A DNA stretch of 64,000 bases, from the NCBI GenBank assembly GCA_030374765.1, contig JARGXX010000090.1, positions 1-64,000 on the forward strand, read 5' to 3'. Position 1 is the first letter of the stretch. The number at the start of each line of letters is the position of its first letter. This document shows positions 22,200 through 33,850 of the stretch, piece by piece. The DNA comes from Agarophyton chilense (lineage: Eukaryota > Rhodophyta > Florideophyceae > Gracilariales > Gracilariaceae). The translations under genes and the position numbers were made by a program. The notes beneath the pieces were generated by a model, which saw nothing but the letters and a program-made list of their open reading frames with translations, was not told where the DNA came from and ran no database searches.

Positions 22200-23672
22200 T
22201 TACCCAAGCATATTCATGAAATTCCAGTGCTTGATTCTGTTCAGTGACTTCATAAAAATATCAGCTGCCATATCTTCTGTACGACAGTACTCAAGAACTA
22301 GCTCTCCATTCTTCAAACATTCTTGAACATAAAAATGTCTTATAGATATATGTTTGGTCTTTCCATGACTGCCTTCGTTTTTAGGTATGGTAATCGTAGA
22401 CTGATTGTCAACAAAAATTTGGAAAGGGGTGATAATTTCAGATGTCAAATCATACAGTAAGTTTGAAATCCATTGTCCTTCTTTCACATTCTCAGATAGC
22501 GCTATTAGCTCGGCTTTAGTTGATGTCAGAACAACAGTATTCTGCTTTTTGCTGCTCCATGATATAAGGCATTTTCCGTAGTAAGTCCCAAATCCAGAGA
22601 TAGATTTTCGTTCTTCTGTATTTTCTCAACTCGCAGAACTGTATAATGTTACTTTAGGTGTTTCATCTCTTGCATACAGCAAGAAGGAATTCTTGGTCTT
22701 CTGGACATACCTCAATATTCGCTTGCAGGCTTTCAAATGCTCCATCCAATGATTTTCAGAAAACTGGCTGAGTACCCCACTTGCATAAGCCAAGTCTGGT
22801 CTTGTTCCCAGAATCAAGTACATCAGAGAGCCGATTAACTTTCTGTACGGTATGTTTTTAGTATTCGTTTCCTTATTATCTTTCTTTCGAAGAATTATAT
22901 TTGCTTCCATAGGCGATTTAAATTCTTTGCAAGACTCCATATTGAATCGATTAAAAATCGTTCTAGCATAATTTGATTGTGCAAGTTTTATATGTCCTTC
23001 TTCTCGGCTGTAATAAATTTAAATTCCCAGAACATGACGTATTTTTCATAGGTCTTTCATTTTGAATTTTGAGCTAAGTTGATTTTTAACCATATCCAGA
23101 ATACCCTTATGACAGCATGCCATCACCAAATCATCTACATATAGTGTAATATAGATAATGTTGCCGTGAATATTTCCAATAAATATTCCACTGTCGGCAT
23201 GGGATCTTTCAAAGTTCATATTGTCCAACACTTTGCTAATTACCTTGTACCATGCTCTTGGTGCCTGTTTCAGTCCATGAATTGATTTCTCAAGTTTGTA
23301 TACATGAGTTGGATTTTCTGTATCAATATAACCTTCAGGTTGGTACATAAAGAGTTCTTCCTCAATTATTCCATTTAAGAAAGCAGTCTTTACATCCATT
23401 TGGCATATGTGCATTTTGCTTTGTAAGGCAACTGCCAGCATGGTTCGAAGAGATGCCATTCTCACAACAGGTGCATATGTCTCGAAATAGTCAAGTCCGT
23501 ATTTTTGATGATACCCTCTGCATACTAGCCGAGCTTTGAATATTCTGTTTTGATTTCCAGTCTTTGGCTTGACTTTATACACCCATCTTGGAAAAAGTAT
23601 TCTCATTCCTGGTGGGACTTGAACCAGTTTCCATGTTTGATTTCCTTGTAAAGAAGTCATTTCTTTTTCCAT
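22200..23672 (-). pseudogene. Copia reverse transcriptase and RNase H region
   Basis: Starts with MEKEMTSLQGNQTWKLV, the usual beginning of the RVT_2 domain. It shows QMDVKTAFLNG (first catalytic Asp) and YVDDLVMAC (catalytic YVDD, about 23115-23140), then TRPDLAYASGVLSQF and an RNase H segment ending near 22200 (FVDNQSTI, KHISIRHFYVQE). Interruptions occur at about 23040, 22940-22980 and 22490-22625. The domain copies element RNA into DNA. Confidence 0.9.
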
Positions 23673-23771
23673 TGTACTCTTCCAATTGTTTTTATCTGGT
23701 CCTCTGATTGCATCATTGTATGTTTTCGGTTCTGTCTCATTAGCCAGCGTCCTGGCAGCTCCTTGTGAAAT

Positions 23772-24845
23772 TTACTCATTTTCATCAGCATGTTCGTAAG
23801 TTAGCCATGTAAGCTTTTTTTTAATTCTTTCTGAACATCTGGGAACCGCGTCAATATTTTCTTCATTGTCTTCGTGAACGTCATGTTGTTCTTGAATATT
23901 TTCTGATAAAATTGGATGAGTTTCTTTCTGATTCTGAGTATTGTTTTCCGTTCTCACTTCAATCTCAAAATTCTTTGTATCCCGTATTTCTTGAAATTTA
24001 GCGTTCGCACTCACAGCGAGTTTCTTTGTCTTATCATCCATATATCGGTAGTTTTTTCCTTCATATCCAAGAAAAGTACATGATTTGGCTTTTGGATCCC
24101 ATTTCCTTCTATTGTCTTTTGGAATTAAAACAAACGCTTTGCATCCAAAAACGCGAAGATGAGAAATGTTTGCTTTGCTTCCAGACCATTTTTCAAAAGG
24201 ACTCATGTCTCCCAGAATTTTCGTTGGCATAAAGTTTCTTAACGCATTTGCAGTTTAAACGGCCTTTGCCCAAAATACTTTAGTTACATCTTGATAGTAC
24301 AGCATGCACCGAGCTGTTTCACATAGTGTTCGATTAATCCTCTCGACAACTTCATTCTGTTGTGGCTGATGAGCTGCTGCTAGCTCTTGAATAATTCCTT
24401 TTGTTTTAAAAAATGTCTGTAGTTTTTCAGAAATATACTCACCACCTCTGTTGCTCCGAATCCGTTTGACAGAGAGGTCTGTTTGTTTCTCGATCATCGT
24501 AATGGAATCTGTAATTTTGGCTGTGGTTTCATCTTTGCTTCTCATAAAATAGAAGAATGATTTTCTGGTGTAGTCGTCTGTGAATGTTATAAAAAAAATT
24601 TTCCCTGCTTTCGATTTCGTACTCATTGGTCCACAAAGATCCGTGCGAACTAGCTCTAACTCGTCTTTGGAGTGATATTTTCCAAGTGGTTTGAACGATT
24701 TCGAAACCATTCTTCCAAGAACACAACCTTTACATATTTCAGTAATTTTGTCCTTTAGAGCTTCAGGGATTCCGTTTGCTGTTTTGTTTGAAACAATTTG
24801 TTTTAAAACTGTTTCCCCAGCGTGTCCGAATCTGGCGTGCCACAT
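23772..24845 (-). pseudogene. Copia integrase region
   Basis: The GAG-pre-integrase zinc motif is visible as H-x3-H...C-x2-C (WHARFGHAG ... ICKGCVLG). The catalytic triad candidates are D in LVRTDLCGP, D in ITFTDDYTRK, and E in VVERINRTL. The C-terminal part (24230-23772) has LRVFGCKAFVLIP and KSCTFLGYEG, typical of Copia integrases. A stop separates the two parts near 24240. Confidence 0.88.
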
Positions 24846-24964
24846 TTCAAAGTCATTTGATATTGCGGCATATGCATAATACTTTTCTCTGTATTTCCTT
24901 ATGCTTCTGAAACTGTATGTTGAATTTTCTTTCCGTATCTGAAGCAGTGTTTCATTTGTTTATT

Positions 24965-25255
24965 TTAAAGATACCCGGCACCATCCATTTTTGAATTCAA
25001 CTGAGTGACCACGTTCGTCAATTTGTCCAATAGAAATAATATCGTTGCGATTTCAGGAACAAAAACCATATTATGAACTGAAATAGTGCTTTTCTCTCCA
25101 TGAATAAAAATTTCCATCGATACATCTCCTTCTTTGTTGGAGAATACGCTTGATCCATCTCCAAGTCGTATAGTTATAGAGTTCATATTCTTGATTGTTC
25201 CTCCCATAAACCATTTTTCGTTATTGGTCATGTGAAATGATGCCCCAGAGTCCAT
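24965..25255 (-). pseudogene. Copia aspartic protease region
   Basis: MDSGASFHMTNNEKWF carries the active-site DSGA and HMT segment of Copia proteases, and LGDGSSVFSNKEGDV follows. The frame is interrupted on both sides. Confidence 0.8.
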
Positions 25256-25270
25256 ATAACAAGTTCCATT

Positions 25271-26063
25271 TTATTTTTTTCCGTTCTGTTCGGCCATTAG
25301 AAAATGTGATACATTTCTGTTCGAATTATCCATTCTTTTCTTTCTGCTGATTACTTGATGCAGAATTATTGTCTGAACTATGATTGTTCTTTTTTCAAAG
25401 TCTGCAGTCCGCTGTTTTATGTTCTTTCTTCTGACAATAATGGCATTTAAACGGTAATGGTGTTTTCCGTTTGTTCGATTTTCCCTGTAACAGGTTTCCA
25501 GATTTTTCATTCTCTGAAGAACAATTTTTTCTGGACTACTCTCTTAGAAATCTGGCGTGTAGTTCTTCGACACTAAAATTTTCTGCCATGTTTTCCAATG
25601 TGACCACCAAACTTTCATAAGATTTTTGCAAACTTCGTATTAGACGCATAACATACTCTTCTTTCGATTTTTGAACTCCAAGTTGGTGCAATCTGGTTTT
25701 TAAACGCTTCAGATCTTCAATGTGTTGTTTTGCTGAATCTCCCTCATTTAGACTTTTTGAAATAAAATTTTCTTAGAAGTCCATTTTGTTTTCCATTCCT
25801 TTGTTTTCATAAACTTCTGACGAAGCATTCCAAGCTTCTGTTCCAATAGTGGCAGATTCAACATAGACATTTTGATTATCATCGACGGAAAGACTGATAT
25901 CTATTAAAGCTTTTTCCTTTGCTGTCAAGTCTTCTTCATTTCCAATAACGACGTTACAGTAGTTTCTCTTCTTGAGATAGTTCATCATTCTGAATTTCCA
26001 GGAGTAGAAATTATCTCCTTTAAGTTTTTCACTTTTAAATGTGTTTTTGTCTTCCATATCCAT
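25271..26063 (-). pseudogene. Copia gag with CCHC knuckle
   Basis: MDMEDKNTFKSEKLKGDNF and YSWKFRMMNYLKKRN form the typical Copia gag N-terminus (Asn-Phe-x-x-Trp-x). The C-terminal zinc knuckle CHYCQKKEHKTADC (C-x2-C-x4-H-x4-C) is at 25404-25445. A frame break lies near 25770 and stops near 25510-25545. Gag forms the particle that packages element RNA. Confidence 0.82.
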
Positions 26064-26518
26064 CTAGTTTTAGTTGTTTGTTGCTTCAGTAAATTTCTTA
26101 AATGTAATGGAACAATTCCTTTTCGCTCGAATAGTTATATTTGTAAAAGAAAAGACTGTTGTAAATAGTACTAAACAATCCTAGACCACTATACCCCCGT
26201 TTCTTGTTTATCTAAACAGCTATTGTTGATTTCGATATAGACCACAAACCTCTGATTTGAGGGGATTCCGAAAAATTCTGAACCGTTCCTGAACGATTTT
26301 GGCTCAGTTCCGTATTGTGCTGTTTGTTTCTTGATAACTTCGATTAATTGTGAACACTGTAATACCCGTGTTTCTTCTTCGGTTTCGAACGATTCTGAAC
26401 GTCCAACCGGATTTCACCGATTCTGAATTTCGGCGCGGTTTCTGTGTCTCTTCGCAGTGAGACTTCTCCTCGCGTTGCAGTATACTCGTTGGTTCTTCGA
26501 AGAATAGGCTTGTATGTA

Positions 26519-26535
26519 GCCTGGGCCCATAACCA
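26519..26535 (-). promoter_or_regulatory. Copia primer-binding site (initiator-Met tRNA anticodon arm)
   Basis: One base inside the 5' LTR, the minus strand reads TGGTTATGGGCCCAGG. It is complementary to the anticodon arm of initiator tRNA-Met (GGGCCCAUAACC) rather than to a tRNA 3' end. This is the same type of internal tRNA priming known for Drosophila copia. Confidence 0.65.
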
Positions 26536-26536
26536 G

Positions 26537-26806
26537 TGATGGTTTTAAGTACACTTAGAACGCGAATAACTTGGTGAAGTGTAGAATTGAGTTCGTTTTT
26601 CGAGACTCAGTCTTTATTCTTTTATTCTATAATAGTGCTCTAAAGAACTTCTACTTTGTTCTAGAAGCACAGCATTTCTTCTAAGATAGTCCTTAGAGTT
26701 TCTACAATAAATGTTCTATGGAAGCTCCTAGATGCTTCTACATAATTGTAATTCATAGAGGAGTTTCTAGTTGTTTCCTAAAGACCTTCTAGAGGTTTCT
26801 ACAACA
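26537..26806 (-). repeat. Copia 5' LTR (270 bp)
   Basis: TGATGGTTTTAAG...TTCTACAACA, followed by the GTAGA target duplicate at 26807-26811. Confidence 0.93.
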
Positions 26807-27125
26807 GTAGAGTCTCCAGCCCGTTGAGCATTACCATGGGATCCCAAACGCCCTCCATTTGCACACAGTTTAAACGGGGTTCGAACTCCGTGAGGCAAAT
26901 TGATATCCCATGGATGTTAGGGTGATACAAATTGTATGCAATCGGGAGGAAGTTGATATCTTCGTGATACTCACGAAGAATCGTACGTTGAAAGTCAAGG
27001 ACCTATTTACGCTGGCGATTTAAAGGTGACACAGACGCATGCATGTCCTGCAGCAATGCCTCGCGCTTTTTTCGCACGGCCCTCGCGCGCATAAAGTGCA
27101 AAAAGTATCTCATGACATGTACCAT
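26807..27125 (-). pseudogene. Unrecognised ORF, 5' part, interrupted by Copia
   Basis: Possible start ATG at 27125 on the minus strand (MVHVMRYFLHFMRARAV), one TAG near 27003, then a clear coding-like stretch (REYHEDINFLPIAYNLYH) up to the Copia insertion point. It continues in frame at 21905. No homologous family recognised. Confidence 0.4.
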
Positions 27126-27149
27126 AGCAAACCCCGCATACTTAGAATT

Positions 27150-30100
27150 TTTTAAGGCGACGAAATGATCTAAAGTTTATCACTTCTGCGATATGTGCTC
27201 CGGCGCATTTTTTATATATGGCTTTCAGTCTCCGTCGAAGCATCACTATTTCACCTTCGCGTTTCCCGTTTTCTCCGTGCGCTTTTTTCTCCAGTCGAGA
27301 CGTTTATCGTATCATTGTCACGCACAACTTCATATAATCCAGCTTCCCACCATGCGTTCATCGCGTCTGGGGTAGTACGTATTTCATACTTTGTTTCTTA
27401 ACACCAATTTATTCACAAAAATGAACGAACTACGGTTTTCTCTTCGAGACGTTGCTACCAAGGACTCCAGTTTTCCCAACGTGTGAGAATGGGACCCCGA
27501 ACGTGCGTGGTGCGAATGAATTGCTCCCGTGGGCATTACTGGGTGTTATCCACGCTTGATTCTTCTTACAGTCTCGAAGGATACATAAAACTCTCAATAT
27601 ATAGGTTATAACGGTCAATATGGTGGTATGAATATTTGGAAGTATGGGCGTTGGTTTCACTGCGAGTGATGTTTTCACGTGTAATCATGCTGTTGATAGG
27701 AATTCTTCTTAAAGATATTTTCCTCATGCACAAGGTAAGCTGCAGTGACTGGAATATTAGTAACAAAACAATGAACCGTTTCCGGTAAGTTAGAACATCG
27801 TTCACAGTTGTCCGCTTCAGAACGGATCATATCGGAGAAAGCCAGAGCTAAATACCGTGCAACGAGACGTGAAGAAGCTTCGAAGGACACTGAGTTCACT
27901 ATTAAGTGTGGTAAGTTGTAATGCTGCAAACAGTTGTTGCAAAAATATACTGCTACAGAGGTGTTCAATTTTCCCCGTGATATGATAGATGAGGGAGTTA
28001 TCAATGAAAAGAAGGGTATTACGGCAGTCGATACTGGATCTTTGTCTGCGTTGCCGCGGACAGGGTCAATTCATAGTCAATGCATATGGATTTCAGCTAT
28101 TATGATGATACCGTACGACTCTGGTCGGCATTGAGCGATACTAGGGCGGCACTCAACATCTGGGTATATAATCCGTCTGCTCCGGAGACGTGGAATCAGT
28201 TGAAACCTACGACTATTGATTTCATCAAAGCCGACAAATGACTGAAGAAGAAGGACTAATTTGGGAAACCTTGTTTTTCACAGATTCGAGTAGAAGCAGG
28301 CGCGATAGACTGAAAGATGTTGGAATTATCTGGCAAAACGCGATTGCTCGGGGCGATCATTGAAAAACACAAGGGTCTGGAAAATGTACACAGTAACTTG
28401 CCAACGGTATCTGCTGGAGTACAATTGGACCCGGTTGCATGCAATTGCAGCTCCCGCTTTGTCGCTTATTCACCTGTCACATATCCTCAGAACAAGCTTA
28501 TCGACAGGCGAGTCACACCACCCCGTACGATGACGATAGCGGAAGCAAAAATATCCTCTCACATCTTTATAGTTAACGTGGACTTTTACTTCAACTGCCT
28601 GGGGACGTGCGAAAAGGGTCCTTCTGTTACAATCTGGAACTGTTTCGTTCCCGCGGACGTCTAATTTGCAAGGATGCTAACTGTTTTGCTTCTTTGTTTG
28701 TTTTTGGCGGTTCTGCTTGGTAATTCTTATTCTACAATACTATCTGCCCGTGAATTTTGTTAACTGAACCAGAGCTGAGCAATACCAGCGACGGTCTTGA
28801 TTCCTATCACTAACATCTTCTCTTTCGCCGAAGTTGGGCTCACTCGGTCGGTTTTACCTTTCCGAACCAGATTTGTTAGCGCCCTCGGTGTAATATGGCA
28901 GTATGAAATCTGCTGACGGAAATTGAGATGGTTTTAGTCTAGAACAATCTAGGAACCCTAGATGCCAAGCTGAAAAGGATATCTTTAGCAACAGTGTTTC
29001 TCCCCGGCTCATATTTCGATCGAATGTGGTTGGTTTTGATCACATCCCGAGGTCCCTTTATCAAAAATTTTCACTTGACTGTACGCCTCTTTGCAGTCTA
29101 TTAACCACGCACTTGAACTTGCTCGAAAGAGCTTCCTTGAACTGAGTATAAAAAGGACGGGCTATGATGAAGGCCCGCAAGCGCGATCGTCATGGCGTTT
29201 CACAAGATGTGAAGCCACATCAAAACTACGGACTGGGATGTCCATCCATATGTGCTGTTGTGATCCGCACTTACACTGTTGAGACGTAAACTGTTGGGCT
29301 CGATTTCTCACTTTCTTCATTGAAAAGGGATGAAAACACGTTGGGCAATCGAATCCCCATCGTGAAAGGTTTCGTCTTGCCGGGTTAAAACGAAACGCAT
29401 CAAATGAGTAAGCCAGCTTTGCTGCGGAACTAAGAAATGGGAAGACACTCGATCGCTGTGCTTTGATCGTGTTTTTAGGCGTTTCGGCCGACTTCGACGA
29501 CAGCGCCCATGTCCGAAATCTTTTCATATCGCCTCTCCTCCGAGACTATTGTCCCATATCTAATGTAAGCTTCATCTTTTTCTATGATTGGAGCAGTTTA
29601 GCATTGCAAAAAGGTAAGCTAACTCACACAACTGCTGCAGCCCAAGAAGCTCAAGGAAGCAGTGCCCTGATCTTTTTCGTGCCGCAGCTTCTCTCAGACA
29701 CTGCATATTTCTCCATTGTCGTACAAAGAAGTAAGATATCTAGTTTTCAAGCAACCTAACCCTTCGCTCTTCAAATACTCGTGTACAATCTTTATTTAGG
29801 ACACATCATTGACAACAGATTAGGGACATGAAACCTAATAATAAAGTTGACTCTCCTTTACGCGTTACCCCCATCAATAATTATGACGACTCTAACGCTG
29901 ACTAAACTCTGGAAATCGTGTTTGTCTTTTTTTCATCAACAAAACCAGTACAGAATAAGCATAACTTCTTTGCTACACCTGAACTTCTTAGCAAGAACTT
30001 CAACCGAGGAACCCACGAATACCACTCTAAAATGCCCTGCGACCATTATACCTTTTGTTCGTTCTTGCCAAATTGGCTTTTCTGTGGTCACTGACGGAAC

Positions 30101-30850
30101 ATTTTCGAAATTAAACATTTTAGGAGCCACTGACACATCTTTATGTAATCCAGCAATCAGATAAAAGCACAGAGCGGTACCTACATTTATTCGGTAAGAC
30201 ACAACAAGCAAAGAAGTTCCACTGACTGACAAACAATCAATCATTACAATATCGTACGTTGAGATGAGGGTCTTGATATGGTTCTTGAATCAGCTGTTTT
30301 CAATCACCATATCATCGCCGATACACGTTTTCTTTCTTTGAATCATTAACGGCGCCCACGTCCACCCCTCTGCGCCACTCTTTTTCCAACACCTCGACCA
30401 TGCCTGCGTTGACCAGTCCTATAGGTTGCAGGTGTACGGCCTGACGGAGATTATCTCGCGGTATGTAGTGTAAAAGGGTCTTCTGGATATGGTGGCAGAC
30501 CTATTTGCATTTCGGTGGTTGTTTTTTCCATGATTCTGGCAGTCGTTGCAGTGTCTGACACGATAATAAGTATTTATATGTTCTGAACTTGTACTGGTGG
30601 ACCAGGAAGAATTTCGTCGCTATCCATTTGGAATATGTTTTGATTCTCTACATATTCCTGCTCATGGACTTCAGCTACAGGAATTGAAGATTCTACGGGT
30701 TCAATAGAATTAGCTTCAGAGTTGATCGCCACTTGCCTTTGATTTTGAACGAGGTTTTGAGTGTTGGCTGCACAAGATGAGCCTTGCCGATGTCGAGTAT
30801 AGCCGTACAGAAGATCCCGTCTTAGTATCTCTTAAATGCGCATGTTTGTG
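27150..30850. other. AT-rich decayed region without recognised genes
   Basis: Only short ORFs are present. Two minus-strand ones have cysteine clusters. 27675-28004 contains FCNNCLQHY and CERC. 29162-29527 contains CPTCFHPF followed by CKCG, then a His-rich SHLVKRHDD. Neither matches a family I recognise, and no splice pattern is convincing. Confidence 0.4.
29162..29527 (-). CDS. Unrecognised 121-residue ORF with a CxxC...CxC cluster
   Basis: Starts MKRFRTWALSSKSAET and is moderately basic. Cysteines CPTC and CKCG are spaced about 25 residues apart, which could bind zinc. It stands alone among shorter ORFs in decayed DNA with no neighbour suggesting a role. It may be a fragment of a larger transposon protein. 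Confidence 0.2.
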   Translation of the reverse strand: MKRFRTWALSSKSAETPKNTIKAQRSSVFPFLSSAAKLAYSFDAFRFNPARRNLSRWGFDCPTCFHPFSMKKVRNRAQQFTSQQCKCGSQQHIWMDIPVRSFDVASHLVKRHDDRACGPSS

Positions 30851-31498
30851 TCCCCTTGTCCTTTCGCCATACGCAGAATCCGAAAATGGCGCTCTATCTT
30901 CAAGCGGAGTTCAACCACAACCTGAGGATGTTGGCGAACAAGAGTATGGTTCGTGAGCTATCCATCGTCCGAGAACTTTCGGACAGCGTAGATGTATTCC
31001 CGGATGCATGGCAGAACTGCAAAGAAAAACTCTCGGTGAGTGGACTTTCTTCATCATACTCACGTTGCTGAAATGTCGCCATCTTGCGATTGAAAATATC
31101 ACGCGTCTTTTGCTGAGACTCTTCCCCTCCTACCCCATTTTTAATCCTTCTGCGAGATTCAAATCGAGTGGGAATGGAGAGAACCCGCTCCTCAAACCGT
31201 AAGGCGTCTCCTACCGTTTTCTCAACTGATTGAGTGCCGGCAGTGGAAGAGCACATCGTCCGATACTACTGATACAACGAAACTTGAGGTGATTGAAAAG
31301 AAGTATCCCACTTCTGAGCATTAGGGGCAGTTTTGGGACGGAAATAAGGTGATTGAACCACAGGCTGTGCTTGGCTTTCACCTCGGGTATCTATTCAATT
31401 CTTCCGAGTACATTGTCGTTTCGTTAGTGGAGAGAAGCCTTTCGTTCCAAATCGAATGTCTGGTTATTCTGCCGGACTGACCTTTGTACTCAACAGTA

Positions 31499-31548
31499 TT
31501 CTCATCATCATCACCGCATCATCACCGCATCATCACCACATGAACACC
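31499..31548. repeat. CATCATCAC microsatellite
   Basis: Short run of CATCATCACCG-type triplets. No function apparent. Confidence 0.6.
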
Positions 31549-31646
31549 GCAGATACTTCACAACTTGAGAGCATCGTTTTACAGTCAAGCATGGTCGAAG
31601 GCGGTTTCGGCAGAATCTTGGTACTCAATCAGGTGCAAGACACCTT

Positions 31647-32099
31647 TTGAATCCTGTTTTCTCCTCTGTAGATCATCTAAGCAGTGGGTCGAACAGTACT
31701 GTATCGCATACTAGCTCCCATTCAGGAGATGGACGGCATCAAAAAGAGAAATATCTCACTATTCCATCTCTGATAAACACCTCCCAAGATCGTAGGCGAC
31801 GCAGCCTCTCTGGAAGTCAAGAAAACTTGAATGAGCGCTCGCTCACGCAAGACCGCTACCCCGATGAGAGCGAAGCGCCGGAGTCTGCGTCACTACCATC
31901 GCAAGTACCTGAAAGCTTACAAGTACCTGTAAATATGGATGATAGGCGTGAGGAGGATAATAAACCCTGTCAGCCTAATGAGAATGCTCATCGAAATTTC
32001 CATCCTAGTACTGGGGACATAAAAAATAATGCCTATGGTTCTCCGTCTTGTGATGATGCACAGAATGAACTTGATCAACAAGATTCAGAAATAGCCTAG
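31647..32099 (+). CDS. Low-complexity ORF upstream of transposase relic A
   Basis: 150 codons, rich in Ser, Asp, Glu and Asn (SSGSNSTVSHTSSHSGDG, later DDRREEDNKPCQPNENAH). The acidic Ser-rich composition resembles the linker that precedes the catalytic part of Tnp2/Plavaka transposases. It lies directly upstream of that relic on the same strand, so it is probably its N-terminal portion. Confidence 0.35.
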   Translation: MNPVFSSVDHLSSGSNSTVSHTSSHSGDGRHQKEKYLTIPSLINTSQDRRRRSLSGSQENLNERSLTQDRYPDESEAPESASLPSQVPESLQVPVNMDDRREEDNKPCQPNENAHRNFHPSTGDIKNNAYGSPSCDDAQNELDQQDSEIA

Positions 32100-32284
32100 G
32101 TCCAATTGAGTCCGTATCATTACGAAAAAAATCATGGATCATTGGAAAGTGGTGTAAACCAATGTTATGAAACCTCAAAGCATCTTTCACTTGAATCTTG
32201 GGAACATACGTTGGGCGCCCATGATTCACTTTCGTTTGCAGGAAACGATCCTGTAGGAGAGACAGAGACGCAAAGGTCATCTAG

Positions 32285-33850
32285 GTGTTGTTGATTGCAG
32301 AGATTGGAGGTATGTCAGAGAATCATGCACGCAAACTTTTAGCGACAGAGGCTGTTTCGTCGAGATTTGGCTATAATGAATTGCTCAACTACATCAGAAA
32401 AAGGACTTGTGTCAGAAGATTCTTGGGAGCAATGTGTAATCGAGAACACGCTCCAGTCGTTGCGAAAGAATTCGAGAATGTTCCGTGCCCAAGTCGCAAT
32501 TGTGATCGTCCTGTAACCATTGGTTGTTAATACAGATATCGGCTTATCTCTGACCAGATCGCAGCTTCGTGAAAAGAAAGTCTTACATTCAATTTCATCC
32601 TCCGAGTATGGGAGATAGACTTCCAAACGGTTAGCTATGATGTTGTGAACGACAAACACCTTTTTGATTACTACAATAATGATTACTTCCAAGAGATGCA
32701 TGGGGAGAAGCTATAGTCATTAAAGGAAGAAGAAGAACTTTACATATTCTTTTTATTTTCCTCCGACGGAGTTGAAGTGTTCAAAGCTAGTAAAATTACC
32801 AGATAATTGTGGCCTTTGATGTTTACTGTGCTAAACTAGGGTCCAGATCATCGTTTCAAGGCCTCAAATGTCCATCTCTGCAGATTTGTACCTGGATCTC
32901 ATGACACTGAACTTTTCGATTCAATTTTGTTGCCTATGGTTCATGACTTAGAATGCTTAGAGAATGGAATAAGAATACAGTGCTATGAAAAGAAAATTCG
33001 AACAATTCACTCGTATCTGATGTTTGTAACAGAAGAATGGCCCGTAGTGAGCAATATTCTAGTTACCAAGTGCACAACGCGGAACTCCCGAGTAGGAGAT
33101 GTGATAAGGAGGCTCGTAGGGTCCCTGAGACCGGGAATCATTTGTGGATGTTGACAGAAGAAGTGAATCGCAGATATTGTCGAAGTCAATATTCTTCCAG
33201 AAACCGGGCTCCCAATTACATCGATGTCGAGTTTTTGCGATCGAAAACATCATCACACACTCATTGCACCTTGAAACAGTTAGAAGAAGCACAGAACAAG
33301 ACGCAAAGGCAAAATATCATGCGTAAAACAGGAATCAAGAGAATATCGGCAATCGGAAGATTAACTGTGGATATCGTCAAATGTTCGCCATATAATCCCA
33401 TGCATCTTTGGTTACAGGGATGGCTAAGACACTTGAAAACGCTATGAACAGGATCCAATCCGAATTGTATCACAAGTCGAAGATATTATGTGATTAGTGA
33501 GGATAACATGGTCTTAATCAATGATACTTGAGCAAAAGGCTTCAGTGGAATTCCCTCGGCATCGGGAAGACCAATGGAAGCTTTCAAGTATATAGGTGCT
33601 GATAAGGCAGAGGACTACTTAAATTTTGCTCTGTACTATGGGGCAACTGTTTTCAATAGAAACTCAATTGATGAACGGATCACTAGGCTCTGTTCATTAG
33701 CTTCCAGAGTCACACATACTCTCTTTGACACAACCTCGACAACAGGCGAAATTCATAGGATGAAGGAATGGATCGGGAAAGCCCACGTTATCGAAAGCCT
33801 TATATCGATTACTTGTACCACTACACTATAGATATGTCCTTTCGTCTACT
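32285..33850 (+). pseudogene. Tnp2/Plavaka-like (CACTA superfamily) transposase relic A
   Basis: Motifs appear in family order on the plus strand. A MSENHARKLLATEAVSSRF helix comes first, then CPSRNC. DVVNDKHLFDYYNND (32639 on), SDGVEVFKASK (32759 on), RFKASNVHLCRFVPGSHD, and LPMVHDLECLENGI (32927 on) follow. RTIHSYLMFVTEEWPVVSNIL, HNAELPSRRCDKEARRV, TGIKRISAIGRL with PYNPMHL (33330-33405), and a tail with RPMEAFKYIGADKAEDYLNF complete the series. At least three in-frame stops and two frame changes are present, so it is dead. Such enzymes cut DNA transposon ends. No CACTA-type terminal repeats or target duplications were identified. Confidence 0.7.

Larger units (their letters stand above)
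21906..26806 (-). mobile_element. Copia-type LTR retrotransposon, complete but mutated (4.9 kb)
   Basis: LTRs 21906-22174 and 26537-26806 begin TGATGG and end CAACA. They are flanked by the 5-bp duplication GTAGA (21901-21905 and 26807-26811). The element reads right to left: gag, CCHC knuckle, DSGA protease, integrase, reverse transcriptase and RNase H, which is the Copia gene order (integrase before RT). The LTRs differ at roughly 26 of 270 positions by eye, so insertion is not recent. Several stops and frameshifts split the single polyprotein frame, so it is not autonomous. Confidence 0.95.

Noticed and set aside
26870-26895. tRNA-like B box (GGGGTTCGAACTCCG)
   Set aside because: No matching A box, acceptor stem or anticodon arm at tRNA spacing. 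The bases lie inside the coding-like frame interrupted by Copia.
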